The translations under genes and the position numbers were made by a program. Shown here piece after piece: positions 48,317 to 60,000 of a stretch of DNA of 64,000 bases (its first letter is position 1; the number at the start of each line of letters is the position of its first letter). This DNA is from Straminergon stramineum (taxonomy: Eukaryota > Streptophyta > Bryopsida > Hypnales > Calliergonaceae). The stretch is from positions 9,612,501 through 9,676,500 of the forward strand of contig OY987273.1 in NCBI GenBank assembly GCA_963920665.1. The letters run 5' to 3'. The notes below the pieces were generated by a model, which did not search any database, had not been told where the DNA came from, and was given only the letters and a program-made list of their open reading frames with translations.

Positions 48317-51098
48317 ATACTATCATCGCAAGTAGCATCAAAGAAATTGTTTCCCTGGTTTCCAGACATTTGAAGCCACTTATTGTGAATTGTTTCTAAC
48401 AAATTGCATGAAGGCATGTCCGCCATCTCTTCCAAACTCAAATCCTATAATTATTTCCAAAAACAAAACATCACTTCAATACTTCACATGGTAAATTTCA
48501 TACACAACCATCCACATTTAAAAACTCAAACACACAAACTTTTTGTTCTGTGTAAATGAAATAAAATACATTTGAAGAGATAAAAAATAAATAAATTTAC
48601 TACTCTTTAATAGATGAGCCTTGCAACTTTTATATTATTTCACAATTTAGGGTTCGTCAACCTCTTCCCTCTTTTGACTCTTCCATAATTTATTTTTCTT
48701 TCTAGTAACCCAAAATAGGGGTACTAGAAGGCAACTCAAAAACTTCTGTTGGACCTGATTGAGATTTAGGTATTACCTCATAGTACCTTGTATTTGGGTT
48801 ACTACATAGAAGCAAATAAAGTAAAATTTAAAGTCATCAGTACTCATGATCCCTTATCTGGAAGTCAAGTATGCTTACTTTAAATCCTAAATAAATACAA
48901 TTCTCTTACCAAGCTAAATTTTTACAAGTGCAAAGAAGAGGTACAAAAATCAATGAAAATGTGCACTTACCATTTGCATGAAGCCTCTCCATTGTCAGTA
49001 TTGGAAATGCCAAAATGCAAGCCAATGATCCAAGTGATGAAGTGCATCTTTAATGGCAGCACCAGATGATAACCACCATGACCAAATCGCAAGGTAACAT
49101 GTCTCTACCTCTTCCATGGTCTTAGAATCTTTGTACTTCTCACATAAGATATTGTATTGTTGTTGAAATGCTTCCTTGATGTGCTTTTGGGTGTGCTTTT
49201 GGAGAAAAATACTCCAATGCAATAAACATGTTCTCTCACGATTATCCATTTTTTCATCTATAGAACTACTTCCATAGATGATACGAATAGCATTCCAATT
49301 GGCCATAGCACTATCTGCCATGAACCCCTTGAAGTTTGGGTGATCTACTCCATGCCGTGACATGATAGCATTCAAGGACCTCTAAAATTGAATTTGGATC
49401 TTTGGATCTTTAGATTGCATATCACATGTTGAAATGGTCATGACCTTTTTATAGAGGATCATACACATGGCAAGCCATTGTGGTCCACTCTTTCACATGT
49501 TTCACGTAGTCAAACATCATCCACCAATTTTGTAGATCACCTTCGGGTTGCATGTGCTTCACAAGATCTACTCCACTTCCAGGTCTTTTTGTTAGCATCT
49601 TAAAAATGTACACCTTCTTCTTGACTTGTCCTGAGAAGACACTATCATGTATGAATTTGAACTTCGACTCTTTCTTCATAGTCATGATGTTGTCTATCAC
49701 ACCTCCTTGATTGTTTGAGCGAAATGAAGAGATGACATTGCGTATATTTAGACTGCTTAAATATTGGAAGTGATCCATAACCTCCTCAAGTTCCTCACCC
49801 TTCAACATGTCCTTCTCTCCATCTCCAATGTGAAACAAAAAGTTTGTTAGGAAGTCTTTACTAGTAGATAAAGCAATTGCGGAGTCTTGGCCACTTATTC
49901 CGCCATAAGTCCGTAGATCGTTTTCGTAGAATCTCTATGCATACCCTTTGCTACTACATGAGTATGATCACTAAAGTGAATAGCAACCCTACTCATTTTT
50001 GGATTATCACTATAGCAGTAGTAAATCCTAATATCGCATGTGCTAAGACACCTAGGTGTTATTTTACAAAGCTTACAAACTAGAGTACAATCCTTCGGAG
50101 GATTGTCTCCTACTACAAATGGTAAGTTTGTGTAACCAATCCACTCAATTTTGTTTGGTTTAGAAGCCCGTTGCAAGTAATCACACTTTGGTTTTTCACA
50201 AGAAAGATGACCAATGCAGTATGATTTACGGAACTTCAAGTGGTCATAGTTGTGAATGTTTGTTGTCATCAACTTGCACCACGGGTGTCCATTGTAACAC
50301 TTGTCCATTCCTTCTAAGTTCTTGGCTGATGAAGATGAATGACATGGAGGCAATTCAAAGGAGATATCCCCATTGAATATGGGTGGAGAAATTGCACTTG
50401 ATGGTGCTTCATACGCTTTAGATCCATTGTTGACAACTCGTTCTAAGAACGATGCATACTGACTAATCTTTGCAAACACTCCATTATGCTCACTCAATCG
50501 ACTACATTTGGATGCAACGGAGGATGGGACAATGAAGACAAGGATTGACTATTCAATGGGGTGCCAAATTTTGAGTTCAAAATACTCTTTCCATTAAGTG
50601 GGGCTAGTGTAGAGTATGATTGTTTTTGAAGCATTATTATAGGGGACTTTCCTTCTAATTTGCTAGACAACTCTATGATAGGATCGAGTTTCTCAACCTT
50701 CACTACTCGAAGACCAATATTGTTAAGGAGAACAGGGAATACATTGTGAGAAGGACTAGGAGATAGTGTGTAGGTGATGTATGGCATATCCATAGTGGAT
50801 GTATCTGATTGGCGACTTAGAACCTCAATTGATGCAACCATCATAGCAAGAGGGAGGCCATAGGCTCTATAGTAACAGATAGGTATCAACAATGACTTGT
50901 TTCTTCCATGGACTTCACTCCAGGAACTAACTCTTGCACTTCTCTAAATTCCGACTTCCTCTCTTCTTCAACATAGATAGAAGACTCTATGAATCTAAAA
51001 CACAGGTGAAGTAGATGGCTCAGAACTTTGGCCCTCCCTCCCTCATCTACTGGAAAGACAAGGGGAATCTCATGACCCTCTATACGTATAGAAGCCAT

Positions 51099-54000
51099 GG
51101 TACAAAGAACAAGGGTAAAGAATAATGAAAACGAAAGACGTTGATCCTTAGTGTGAAGCACAGGACAATTGGTCTTTGTAAAGCACTTTACCCTATATGT
51201 TACCTTTGCAATCAATTGAAGAGGAAGAGAGGAAAAGAAAAGGAAGTTGTTCAACATTTAGTGTTAGTTAAGATACAGATTGTCACACCAAACTCTAATC
51301 ACCATATTAGCACCGACTTTAAGGAAGACATTTACTTATTACGACGGTTGTGTCAATTATCTTCTAAGTGCATGCACTAGAAAGGGTAGCACAACAATTT
51401 TAATTAATAGACTCCTTAATTGGAATGCAGTAGTATGGGAAAAGTGAGAGTCACAGTGTCCTTAAGAATTGCTAGTGCATTACATTCACCATTGACGATG
51501 TATTGAAGAAGTTGTTGGATGCCATTTTTTAAATTCTAGAGGAGGCGCATGTCAAAAAAATACTCAACAATGGCGCATTTAAGAAGTTTTTAGGTAGGTG
51601 TCATGGTTTTCAAAACTTGATGGAGGCATGTGTTAGAAACCTATTCTACAATGGCACTTTTAGGTTATGTTGCGACAGCTTCGAAGTGCATATAAGTGAT
51701 GCCTGTCTCACAAAACTGGAGTCATCTTCTACACTTCAACATCAAGTGCCAGTTGCACTTTGTAGTGATATTTTGGATGTAGTTCTCTCACCTCCTACTC
51801 ATAGATAGCAATAGTTCTCTAACTATAGTCTTGAATCATACAAAGAAGCATAGGAGGCGTAGTTCTCTTTATTTTTCATCTTCCAAGGTACTCAAGAGAT
51901 CTGGAATGAATCAAGGAAAGAGATTTGTGTCAAGGACAAGTTAGGCAACACCCTAGAGGCCTCGCAAAGTCCTTAGCTATGAAGGAGGAAGTACTACAAG
52001 AGAGGAGGATGTTCAAGTGCAGAACTTGGAATCTTTGCAAGAGATGACAAAGGATACCATTAGCGTCCCAAATATTTCAAGAAAAGAGCCAAATGTAAGC
52101 AACTTTTGATCATGTATCTTTGATTTGTACCACTTGACCTTCAATGAAGTTTTGTATTGGGCAATGCAATATCGAATATGACAATGAGTTTCATTTTTGG
52201 TGCATACTTTCATCTGCTCCTTCTTTAGTCTTAATGTGTTACTTCAATATGTACATGAGGATACCATGAGCTTTAAAGAAAGAAAGTTATATGTCAAGGT
52301 AGTTTGTAATCATTTGTAATGAACTATAGTTTGAGAAAGTGGTCAAAGGAGTGCAACAAAACATAAGTCCACATTAACATCCTCATTACTATCATAATAT
52401 TTGTTTCCCACTTTCAACGATTTCTATGTTTTTCATTTGAGGACTTGTAGTAGATACTTCAACAATTTCTTCAACGAAATAGACAAAGTTCAATTTAATA
52501 ATGAAAATTTTAGAAATGCTTTTAATCCCATACTATTCTTAATATGATAATTAATGATTCATTCTTCCATTGTTTCAAAAAAGAATATCTATTCATTTTT
52601 TTCAAAATAAGTTCTTCTATAATTCTAAGAGATCACGCTAAATACTCTTCTTCACTATCAAAGGATTATTTGCTAAATACCAAGATTCTATCTATCAAGT
52701 TCAGAATAGAAAACATTTAATTTCATAGTGAAATGAGGCTTATAGGTCTTGACTAGGGATCTTGATTTGAAATATATTAGCAACTACTATAATCATTTTT
52801 GCAAAATAAAAACTATTTATTATTACTCCATAAATTAATTTTACTTAATTTCAGAGTAATTTATAATACATTTCTTGATTTTGACCTTTTAGTTGCAATC
52901 AATATAACTACTAAAAGTAGAAAGGAACAAAGTGAAACTTCCCACCTTCATTGTTTATTGGTAGTATTCTAGAAGTACAATATGGAATTGAGAGTTGGAT
53001 ATAATTTGAAAGAGATGATTTAGCTTAGACAAGTTTTGAAATTAGTAAAATACCTTAGGGGGTGAACAACATAGAAGTTATGATGAATTTAGCATCAAAG
53101 ATTCACTTTATCAACTTTCCTAGGGCTTTCAATTACAGTTACTTTGGATAGATGAAGTTATCATTTCCCATTGAAATGATTGTTGTCTCAATATTATATG
53201 TGTCAACCATGTCAATAAATATATCATTTTATCCTAAATGCACAAAGCATAGCTTCCCACACTAATATTTAAAAATATATACAAGGAACTTGGGCTATGT
53301 TTTGAGAAGTGTAGTGGAAGTGATAATTCTTCTGTAATCAACCCTATGATTCGAGGAAGATGCATTACAATAATCTTTAATAGTGAGAGACTAAATAAGA
53401 ATTGGACATTAGAAAACAAGACCCTCATTAGCTAAATTTGAGCAATTTTTACAAATACTTATTTTATAATATTATCATCTAGAATTGACTTTTTCATTTA
53501 ATGTTTCTTTCACTACTTAAAAATGAATGTATACACGGTTTTTGGAAGCTCGAAAGTGGAAATGATTGTATACCTCTGCCCTATGCTGATTTTTAGATTA
53601 ATTCCAAGGGCTAATCAAGTATTAAATTTGCAACCACAATTGCAGCTTAGATAGGGGTGACAAAGTAAAAAAAACTATCAATTACTATATGTGTAGACCA
53701 ACATCTTATTTCATCAACAATTTATGGCTTTCAAGATAATTACTATGAGCATTTTGTACCAGTAACTTCAAGATTATTTTATAGCAATTCAACTCGCTTT
53801 GCCAGAAGTCATGCCTCATTTTACTGATTTGTCAAAAATCAAATAACAATTTCAATTTTGTACTGTTGAAGGCATATAGATTAAACTCATGAATTAATGA
53901 CTTGATTTATTCATATTTGAAGAAAATAAGACAATCCCGCTACAGTCCCAGACAATCTCAAAGTTGCCAATTAGACTGCCGCGACACTTGCCCCTGATTT

Positions 54001-54495
54001 GGGCAAATGCAAATGTCACTGAGATTCGTGACGTGGATCTTTGCATGCCGTTTCTTTGTTTTAGAAAGCTGGTCTGGCAATCCTCAAAATTCACAACTGC
54101 TCAATAAAATTAGCATGATATCCCATGCATTACAAACAAGTGGCCCTTATTTCAATGAAGAACACAATTTTCGGATCTCCACACTATGCGCCGCTGCTTC
54201 AGACTCTCATGACCTTCGCTTCAGGATGGGCTATGCATGTGATGTTGGGCTTCTTTCAAAGATGTTGAGAATTCTCTGTTGTTGCTTTCCAAGATCTAAA
54301 AATTCGAATTCTTCCAGGTCCAGCGAGAGGGAGTGATGGAGACAATTTGATTTACAAAGAGTCGAGCTCGTGAAGAAATGCTGGTGCCTAGAGATCTTCA
54401 AAGGGACGAGGAGCACCATGCGAATCCGCCTCTCCCAACCGAGGTCTGTTCCACATTTCAGTCTTTTGAGTGATAGCACTCACGTTGTGATTGTT
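51099..54495. other. unassigned AT-rich stretch
   Basis: No gene I can support. The part at 51480-52010 has irregular open pieces with no motif. The part at 54170-54350 is less AT-rich and includes a short frame ending in a CCCFPRSKNSNSSRSS-like stretch, which could be a fragment of a host exon; I do not recognise it. Confidence 0.4.
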
Positions 54496-54623
54496 AGAAT
54501 TTGATCAATGAAAACCATTTTCAGGGGTACCGCAAGCTACCCTGGAAACCCTCTTCGGACCCGACGATGGTTTTCAAGGTACCTCGCGGTACCCCAGAAA
54601 ACGGTTCTCCTTGATCAAATTCT
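54496..54623. mobile_element. GTAC-core foldback element, copy 1
   Basis: A 128-base inverted repeat with ends AGAATTTGATCAA and its inverse. The inner arms contain AGGGGTACCGCAAG and TCGCGGTACCCC, and the centre has CGGACCCGACGATGG. Related to 55879, 56389 and 60321. Confidence 0.75.
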
Positions 54624-55878
54624 CGGGTAGCAGTAGATTTGTGTTGTTTGAGAGCACTATACTCATGACTAGCCAATTCCGTTGGTCTTCATCTCGTCAC
54701 TGTGGCTCGTGTTCGCGTAAGACCTTGGATCCCGCAAGATTCTTTGGATCTGGGAAGAAGATCTTGGTGGAACTTATCTTCTTGTTGGATCCTCTCTCTC
54801 TAGATCAGTAGAGCTAATTTAGTTGCTGGATTGGTGGAGCTGATTTTCTCGCTGAGCCTCCTCGTTGGATCGATGGAACTGATCTTCTCGCAATGTTTCC
54901 TCGCTGGATTGGTGGAGCTCCACTGCTCATTGGAATTCTCCCGTTCCCTTGAACTGAAGAGACCAAGAGACTCCTCATAAGACTCCGAAGTCTACATTTT
55001 GTACCAAAAGTTTAGAGACAAGTTTCAAGTTTAGATGTTGGTTTAGGGTGCGGTTTAGGGTCCCTTCTAGAAATTTTGATTTGACCAAGCAAGTACTGAT
55101 CTTGCTGCAAACAAATGAGAATGTTGCTTATTGTGGATTACGATTTAGTATCATTGGATCAAGTAGAATGCTGACGAGCGTTCGAAGGATCTCGACTGTG
55201 GTTCAAATAAGGCTTTAGTTTCCGACAGAATTGATTATTTCAATGTTGCAGAGTTCTAAATTATCAAAATATTTGTTTCATGGACGTGATTCAAGAACAA
55301 GATTGTGGCGTGCTTCTTTTATGAAAACCAAAATTTTTAGCCGTGTCTGCCTGCGGTGTTGCTGAAGCCTCAAGAGATTAACGATTTTGCATCAAATATT
55401 AAATGGGTCTTGATTTCAAATAGATCTAGTTTAAATTATTTTTCTCCTTCTCGGAATACGCTCTATGAATGGATGCTGTGCCACTAGATGAAATTAGAAA
55501 CGTGAATGAATGGATGTTGCACCATTGCCGCATTAGGATTGTAATTTTTTATTTTATTATTGAACCTATTGAGATTGAAGAAATTTTGTTCAATAGATTT
55601 CTGTCCTTCTCGAAGTTAGCAGCTTGTTGTGAATGTTGTATTGCTATTCATTGTAAGTATCTTCAATTTTCATATTTGATGCTCTCAGAATATAGTGTTT
55701 GAGAAACACCAGCAATTTTAGATTATAGCTTTTTCAAAGTCTGTTCACTTCCTTCTTTACATTTATGCTCTTCACTACTTATGAATGTAGCTTTATTACT
55801 TTGATAAATTAAAGTCCATTTAATAATACATATGGCCAAATTGAATACTGTATTTTTTTTTTCTGTCAAATGGTTTGA
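54624..55878. other. stretch with a short tandem repeat
   Basis: At 54760-54935 a phrase close to CTCGCTGGATTGGTGGAGCTGA is repeated four to five times, imperfectly. The rest is without recognisable gene. It may hold an untranslated or first exon of the gene at 57017, which I cannot show. Confidence 0.45.
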
Positions 55879-55995
55879 ACTTTTCTTCAAAACTGATTTT
55901 AGGGGTAGTGAGGGCTACCCCCAAAACCATCGTCAGCCTTGACGGTGGTTTTGGGGTAGCCCTTACTACCCCTAAAATCGGTTTTGAAGAAAAGT
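55879..55995. mobile_element. GTAC-core foldback element, copy 2 (best preserved)
   Basis: A 117-base hairpin with ends ACTTTTCTTCAAAAC and its inverse. Arms read CTACCCCCAAAACCATCGTC against GACGGTGGTTTTGGGGTAG, nearly perfect. Here the inner GTACC is GTAGT/CTACC. Confidence 0.85.
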
Positions 55996-56388
55996 AAAAT
56001 ACAAGGTGTCATCCTCTTTCTTTCATGTGGGTGCTTGTAATGTAGTGCTTATGGCTCAAGTAGTGACTCTGGCTCCAAATTTTCAATTTTGTGGCATTAA
56101 AGAGTGATATTATAGATTATTGTCCTTATAATAATCATGAGGGTTGATTTTTGTTACAAACATCACAGAAAGCTACACTTCAGTTCTTAATCTATTGAAT
56201 ATTTTAGCATAGATCTAACACTTAATAATCATTAATTTGTTAAGTGATTAAAGTAAATAGAATTTGAGTGTAAGAGATTTGTCTAGAATTGAAATTCATG
56301 AGCGCACATTGAAAAAACCTAATATCCAACACAACACACAATTATGAGAATCAGTAGACATCAAATAGTTATTAGAAGTAGTAAATGT
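55996..56388. other. AT-rich spacer
   Basis: No gene seen. Confidence 0.5.
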
Positions 56389-56482
56389 GACCAATTATAC
56401 GAGTATTGGAAGGTACTCCCAAAACTATTGTCAGGTCCGACAGTAGTTTGGGGGGTACCTTCATGTACCCCTTAAATTGGTT
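56389..56482. mobile_element. GTAC-core foldback element, copy 3
   Basis: Inverted arms GGTACTCCCAAAACTATTGTC and CAGTAGTTTGGGGGGTACC around AGGTCC, with ACCAATT/AATTGGT further out. Confidence 0.7.
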
Positions 56483-57016
56483 CCCCACCTTAGAGCATGG
56501 CAAACATTATAGTATTTAATCAAAGTTTGTTTTCAAATTATACTTTCTTGTAGATCTAGTATATTTTTTTTAGCCAAATCATGTTATCTTAATCATTGTT
56601 GTAACTTAATAGAATCTCATATCACTTTCTAATATCTATCTTGCTTTTAATTTATATTTATAATGCTTATAGGACAAACATTTGAACTGTAGACAATGCA
56701 TGGTGATGCCTTGAATTTTATACAATGATTAAGAATGGACCATCGTGGTAGAGGTTCATTTCATATTAGGGCTTCAAGGGTGATTATAAGATTTTGAATC
56801 TTTATATATTTAATTGAATTAAAGAAGTGAGTATCATATGAAAATTGATTCTTATCTTTCGATTAGGGATGACTTCCATTTTGGAATCTTGGATTAGGGA
56901 TACAATTCCAATTTTGGAATCCACTAATGTAATAGGGTTCTTCCTATAATCCTATTGTTTATTTGAAAAAATATTTTTATTTCAAAAGTTGACATCATTG
57001 TTTTGGCATTTGTAGA
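56483..57016. other. AT-rich spacer
   Basis: No gene; ends with a possible 3' splice site TTTGTAG before 57017. Confidence 0.5.
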
Positions 57017-60000
57017 TGGAGGTTATTGAGGAAAACACTACTCTTGCTTCCTCATCAGTAATACCAACCGCATAAGAGGAGGTTGCAGAAGTAGAGGTTC
57101 AAGTAGTGCTAGTGATTCCGAGACCAATGGACAATGAGATGATGAGCCGTGATTGCTGTCCAAAATAAGATGTGGATTTGGTAAGCCTTGATGATATTTT
57201 GGATGCTTGCAATCGTGTTGCAGACCATTTGGAACAACCATGTCTTAGTACTTTTTCCTAACTGAAGATCCATAAACGCAAGCCAATATTTTCTCTAGAG
57301 AGTTCTAGGACCGATAATAGTTCTCGGTGCCATTCTTCAATCTCAATATCTAGTCCTCAGTTTGAGGAGTTCTGTGACTGTGCATGTAGTGGGATTGTGG
57401 GCAAGCAAGAGGTGGTTTTTATTCACTTGAGCTTTGACTCAAATGATAGTATTGAGCTCCATTCCATTTGAATGGATTTTAATATTTTTGTAGTTTATGC
57501 AATTGTGGTTTTGATCATGTACTTAGTTCCAAGTGTCTTTTGTTATAATCCTTATGTAAACTGTTTACCAAAAACTATTCTATGTGTTGAAGTAAAGATT
57601 TTGTTTTCATACTTCAACATTGACTTGCTATTGTATAATATGAATTATTTTTTCCATATCCTAGAGATTTTGAAGAATTTGATGATTGATGCAAATGGAT
57701 GAAACACCTCTTTCTCTAACACAAGCAACACAAACTCTAGTGACTCCAACAACTAATGACACAATTCAACTAGAGATTGGCGGTGAAGATGACGATGACT
57801 TACCGATGGATGATGTTGATGATGATGACGAAGAAAAAGAATTACTTGAAGATGAATTATGGCAATTGTAGAAGGTTGACTTCGTGGCCACTATCGTGAC
57901 TTTGAGGTTGAAGCTAGAAAAACACTCACCAATGTGCATTCCACTTTGTAGGCTAGTGGCCATGCCAATGGTGAGGCCCACTCTTTCATCAGATTTGTTG
58001 AAGTTAGAGCAAGAGTTTATTTTTGGGTACTAGGAAGGAGCACCGGTATTTTATGTTTCAACAACAAATGAGGCTAAAGAGAGCTCCATGTTTACTGCCG
58101 AGGAAATAAATGGGTGCTCAAAGTGTTTCACTTTCTAGGGGGAGTAGTTGACATTTGTAGTGAAGGAAGATGAACACTTTCGCAAATTTTGAGACAAAAT
58201 GCTAGTTATTAGAAAATTCATTTAAAAAATTAGGAATTGAAACCAAAAATAAATAATGCTCAAATAGTAATCCTATAATGAAATTCTAAAATTTGGTGTT
58301 GTTACCTATTTTTTTTAAAATACTAGTAAAGAGAGAAAGTAGTTTATCCTCGAGTTGAGGATAAAATTGAGACTGCAAAAGGTCTCAATATAACGAATAT
58401 GGCCTTAGTGGGACTCATTGTGGAGGAAATCAAATGATGATTTCAACGACTATCTTGAGTCAGTATTAGAGTTGAGATTCATGAAGAACCTAAAGTTCTT
58501 TGTTTGTGATGGGAATCACCGACTTCAAGCCTCGATGAATCACATTGTCAGACTTCACATGACAAACCCGGTTTTCCACTATGCAGTTGATTGTATTGTG
58601 TTAGACACCAAAGGGAAGATTGAATTGGTCATGCAAGTGATGCATGATGTGAACAAGTGAGTATTTCTTTGGAATTTGATTTGCATTCATTCATTTCAAA
58701 TTGTGACATTGATCTAATTTATTTCGCTCTATGCACTAGTTTTAGATTATTAATAGCATTAATTGAATTGCAGGTCCATGGAGGACTCTCACGTAAAAAC
58801 CAACTTGGTACATACTTTGCATTGGGTACAGAAATACGAGCTTTTGCCTATGGAGTGTTTCAATGAAATGTTGAGACCTTTGGAAAGGAAACAATGTGTT
58901 GCACAGACTGGGAGGAAGACATGGTACTCTATGCCTATCGAAGTGTTCATGACATTTCTTTTCAGGGTAAGATGAAGAGTTGTTCATGCATACATTTTAT
59001 GTATGAGTCATTTCATTTGATGATGTTGCATAGGTTGTCTTGTCTTAATGACATGTTTGTTAATTGAAATGTGATTGACATTTTCCAACAAGAGATAGCC
59101 CAAGCGGCGGATGTAGCAATGTGAAAGTTCAATGAGGTAACTCCATTTGAGGAAAAGAGTGACCAAGGGGTGGCCAATGCCATGAGGGTTGGAACAAGAG
59201 AGAAGGCCTCGAAGTTGACTGTTAAAATGGGGAAGATGTTGGCCATGGCAAATCTAGCACATGGACCTAGATTTCTTGAGGAGGTATAAATGCCTACTTG
59301 CCTAGTTTTGACACGAATTAGGGTACATTTCCATGGTTGTCTACATACTATACTTAGTACTAATTATTAATTACTTTGTTTTGCAAATTGAAAAGCATTG
59401 GACAACCAATGAAATCCTGGAAATGACTCTAGAGAAACTCCAAATGATTGCAACATGCAATACATCTCCACTGCAGAAGATCAAATCGTTAAAGTGGTGG
59501 AACTCTTCAAGTCCTTCTTGTGATGCCAAACGGTTCCCTCCAAAACCTGTTTCTAAAGACAAGTTGCTACCTTTCCTTAACAAATGTATATAGTGGGTTG
59601 GGGTAAGAATTTATGGGTGTCATGATTCTCATATTATAATTGTGAATGTCTTTTTTATGAATGTCCATGAGTTTGAATTCCACATGCATGTATTAAATTA
59701 TAATTTATTAGAAAAATAATCAATGGAGTCTTCATGCAGATTGAGGACATTGGTAAAGAGTATTTCAAGAATGTGATGCAAAAAGACAACATTCAAATCA
59801 ATATGGCAACTCCGCTTGAGCTGGAAACTCTTCTAGAGTATATTAAAGGGTGGAGGAGGAAAATTTGGGAGCATGGCTTTGGCCCAGCTTTAAAGGGAGT
59901 GAATGCTTTCAAGAAGTTTGACTCTTTTTCTACATATAATAGATCAGACTTGGCAATTTGAAGAGTTCTTTTCCGGTGCATATTACAATCCCTTTTACAA

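Larger units (their letters stand above)
45715..51098 (-). pseudogene. Mutator-like (DDE) transposase gene, intron-bearing, broken
   Basis: Starts at ATG 51096-51098 (MASIRIEGHEIPL). Frameshifts occur near 50890, 50495, 49840 and 49450. Parts in order: a Cys/His domain of WRKY-GCM1 type (CIGHLSCEKPKCDYLQR, CKLC, C..C, then HFSDHTHVV; 50230-49930); a LKGEELEEVMDHFQYLSS stretch; a DDE/RNase-H-like core with CDMQSKD (near 49420) and GFMADSAMANWNA (49327); RERTCLLHWS (near 49220); and a WLAFWHFQY end with TGA replacing the expected Arg. A GTAAGT donor at 48970 and an AG acceptor at 48445 define a 526-base intron. The next exon ends at 48317, where copy C interrupts it; coding resumes at 46848 (SGFYFCLPDQ, then EIFGSTKRKFD, to 45715). 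Stops include TGA after RAAR. It would act on the ends of its own element, which I cannot locate. Confidence 0.75.

Noticed and set aside
54007..54336. Small host gene with a CCCFPRS-type N terminus
   Set aside because: Too short, no splice or domain support; recorded only as unexplained.
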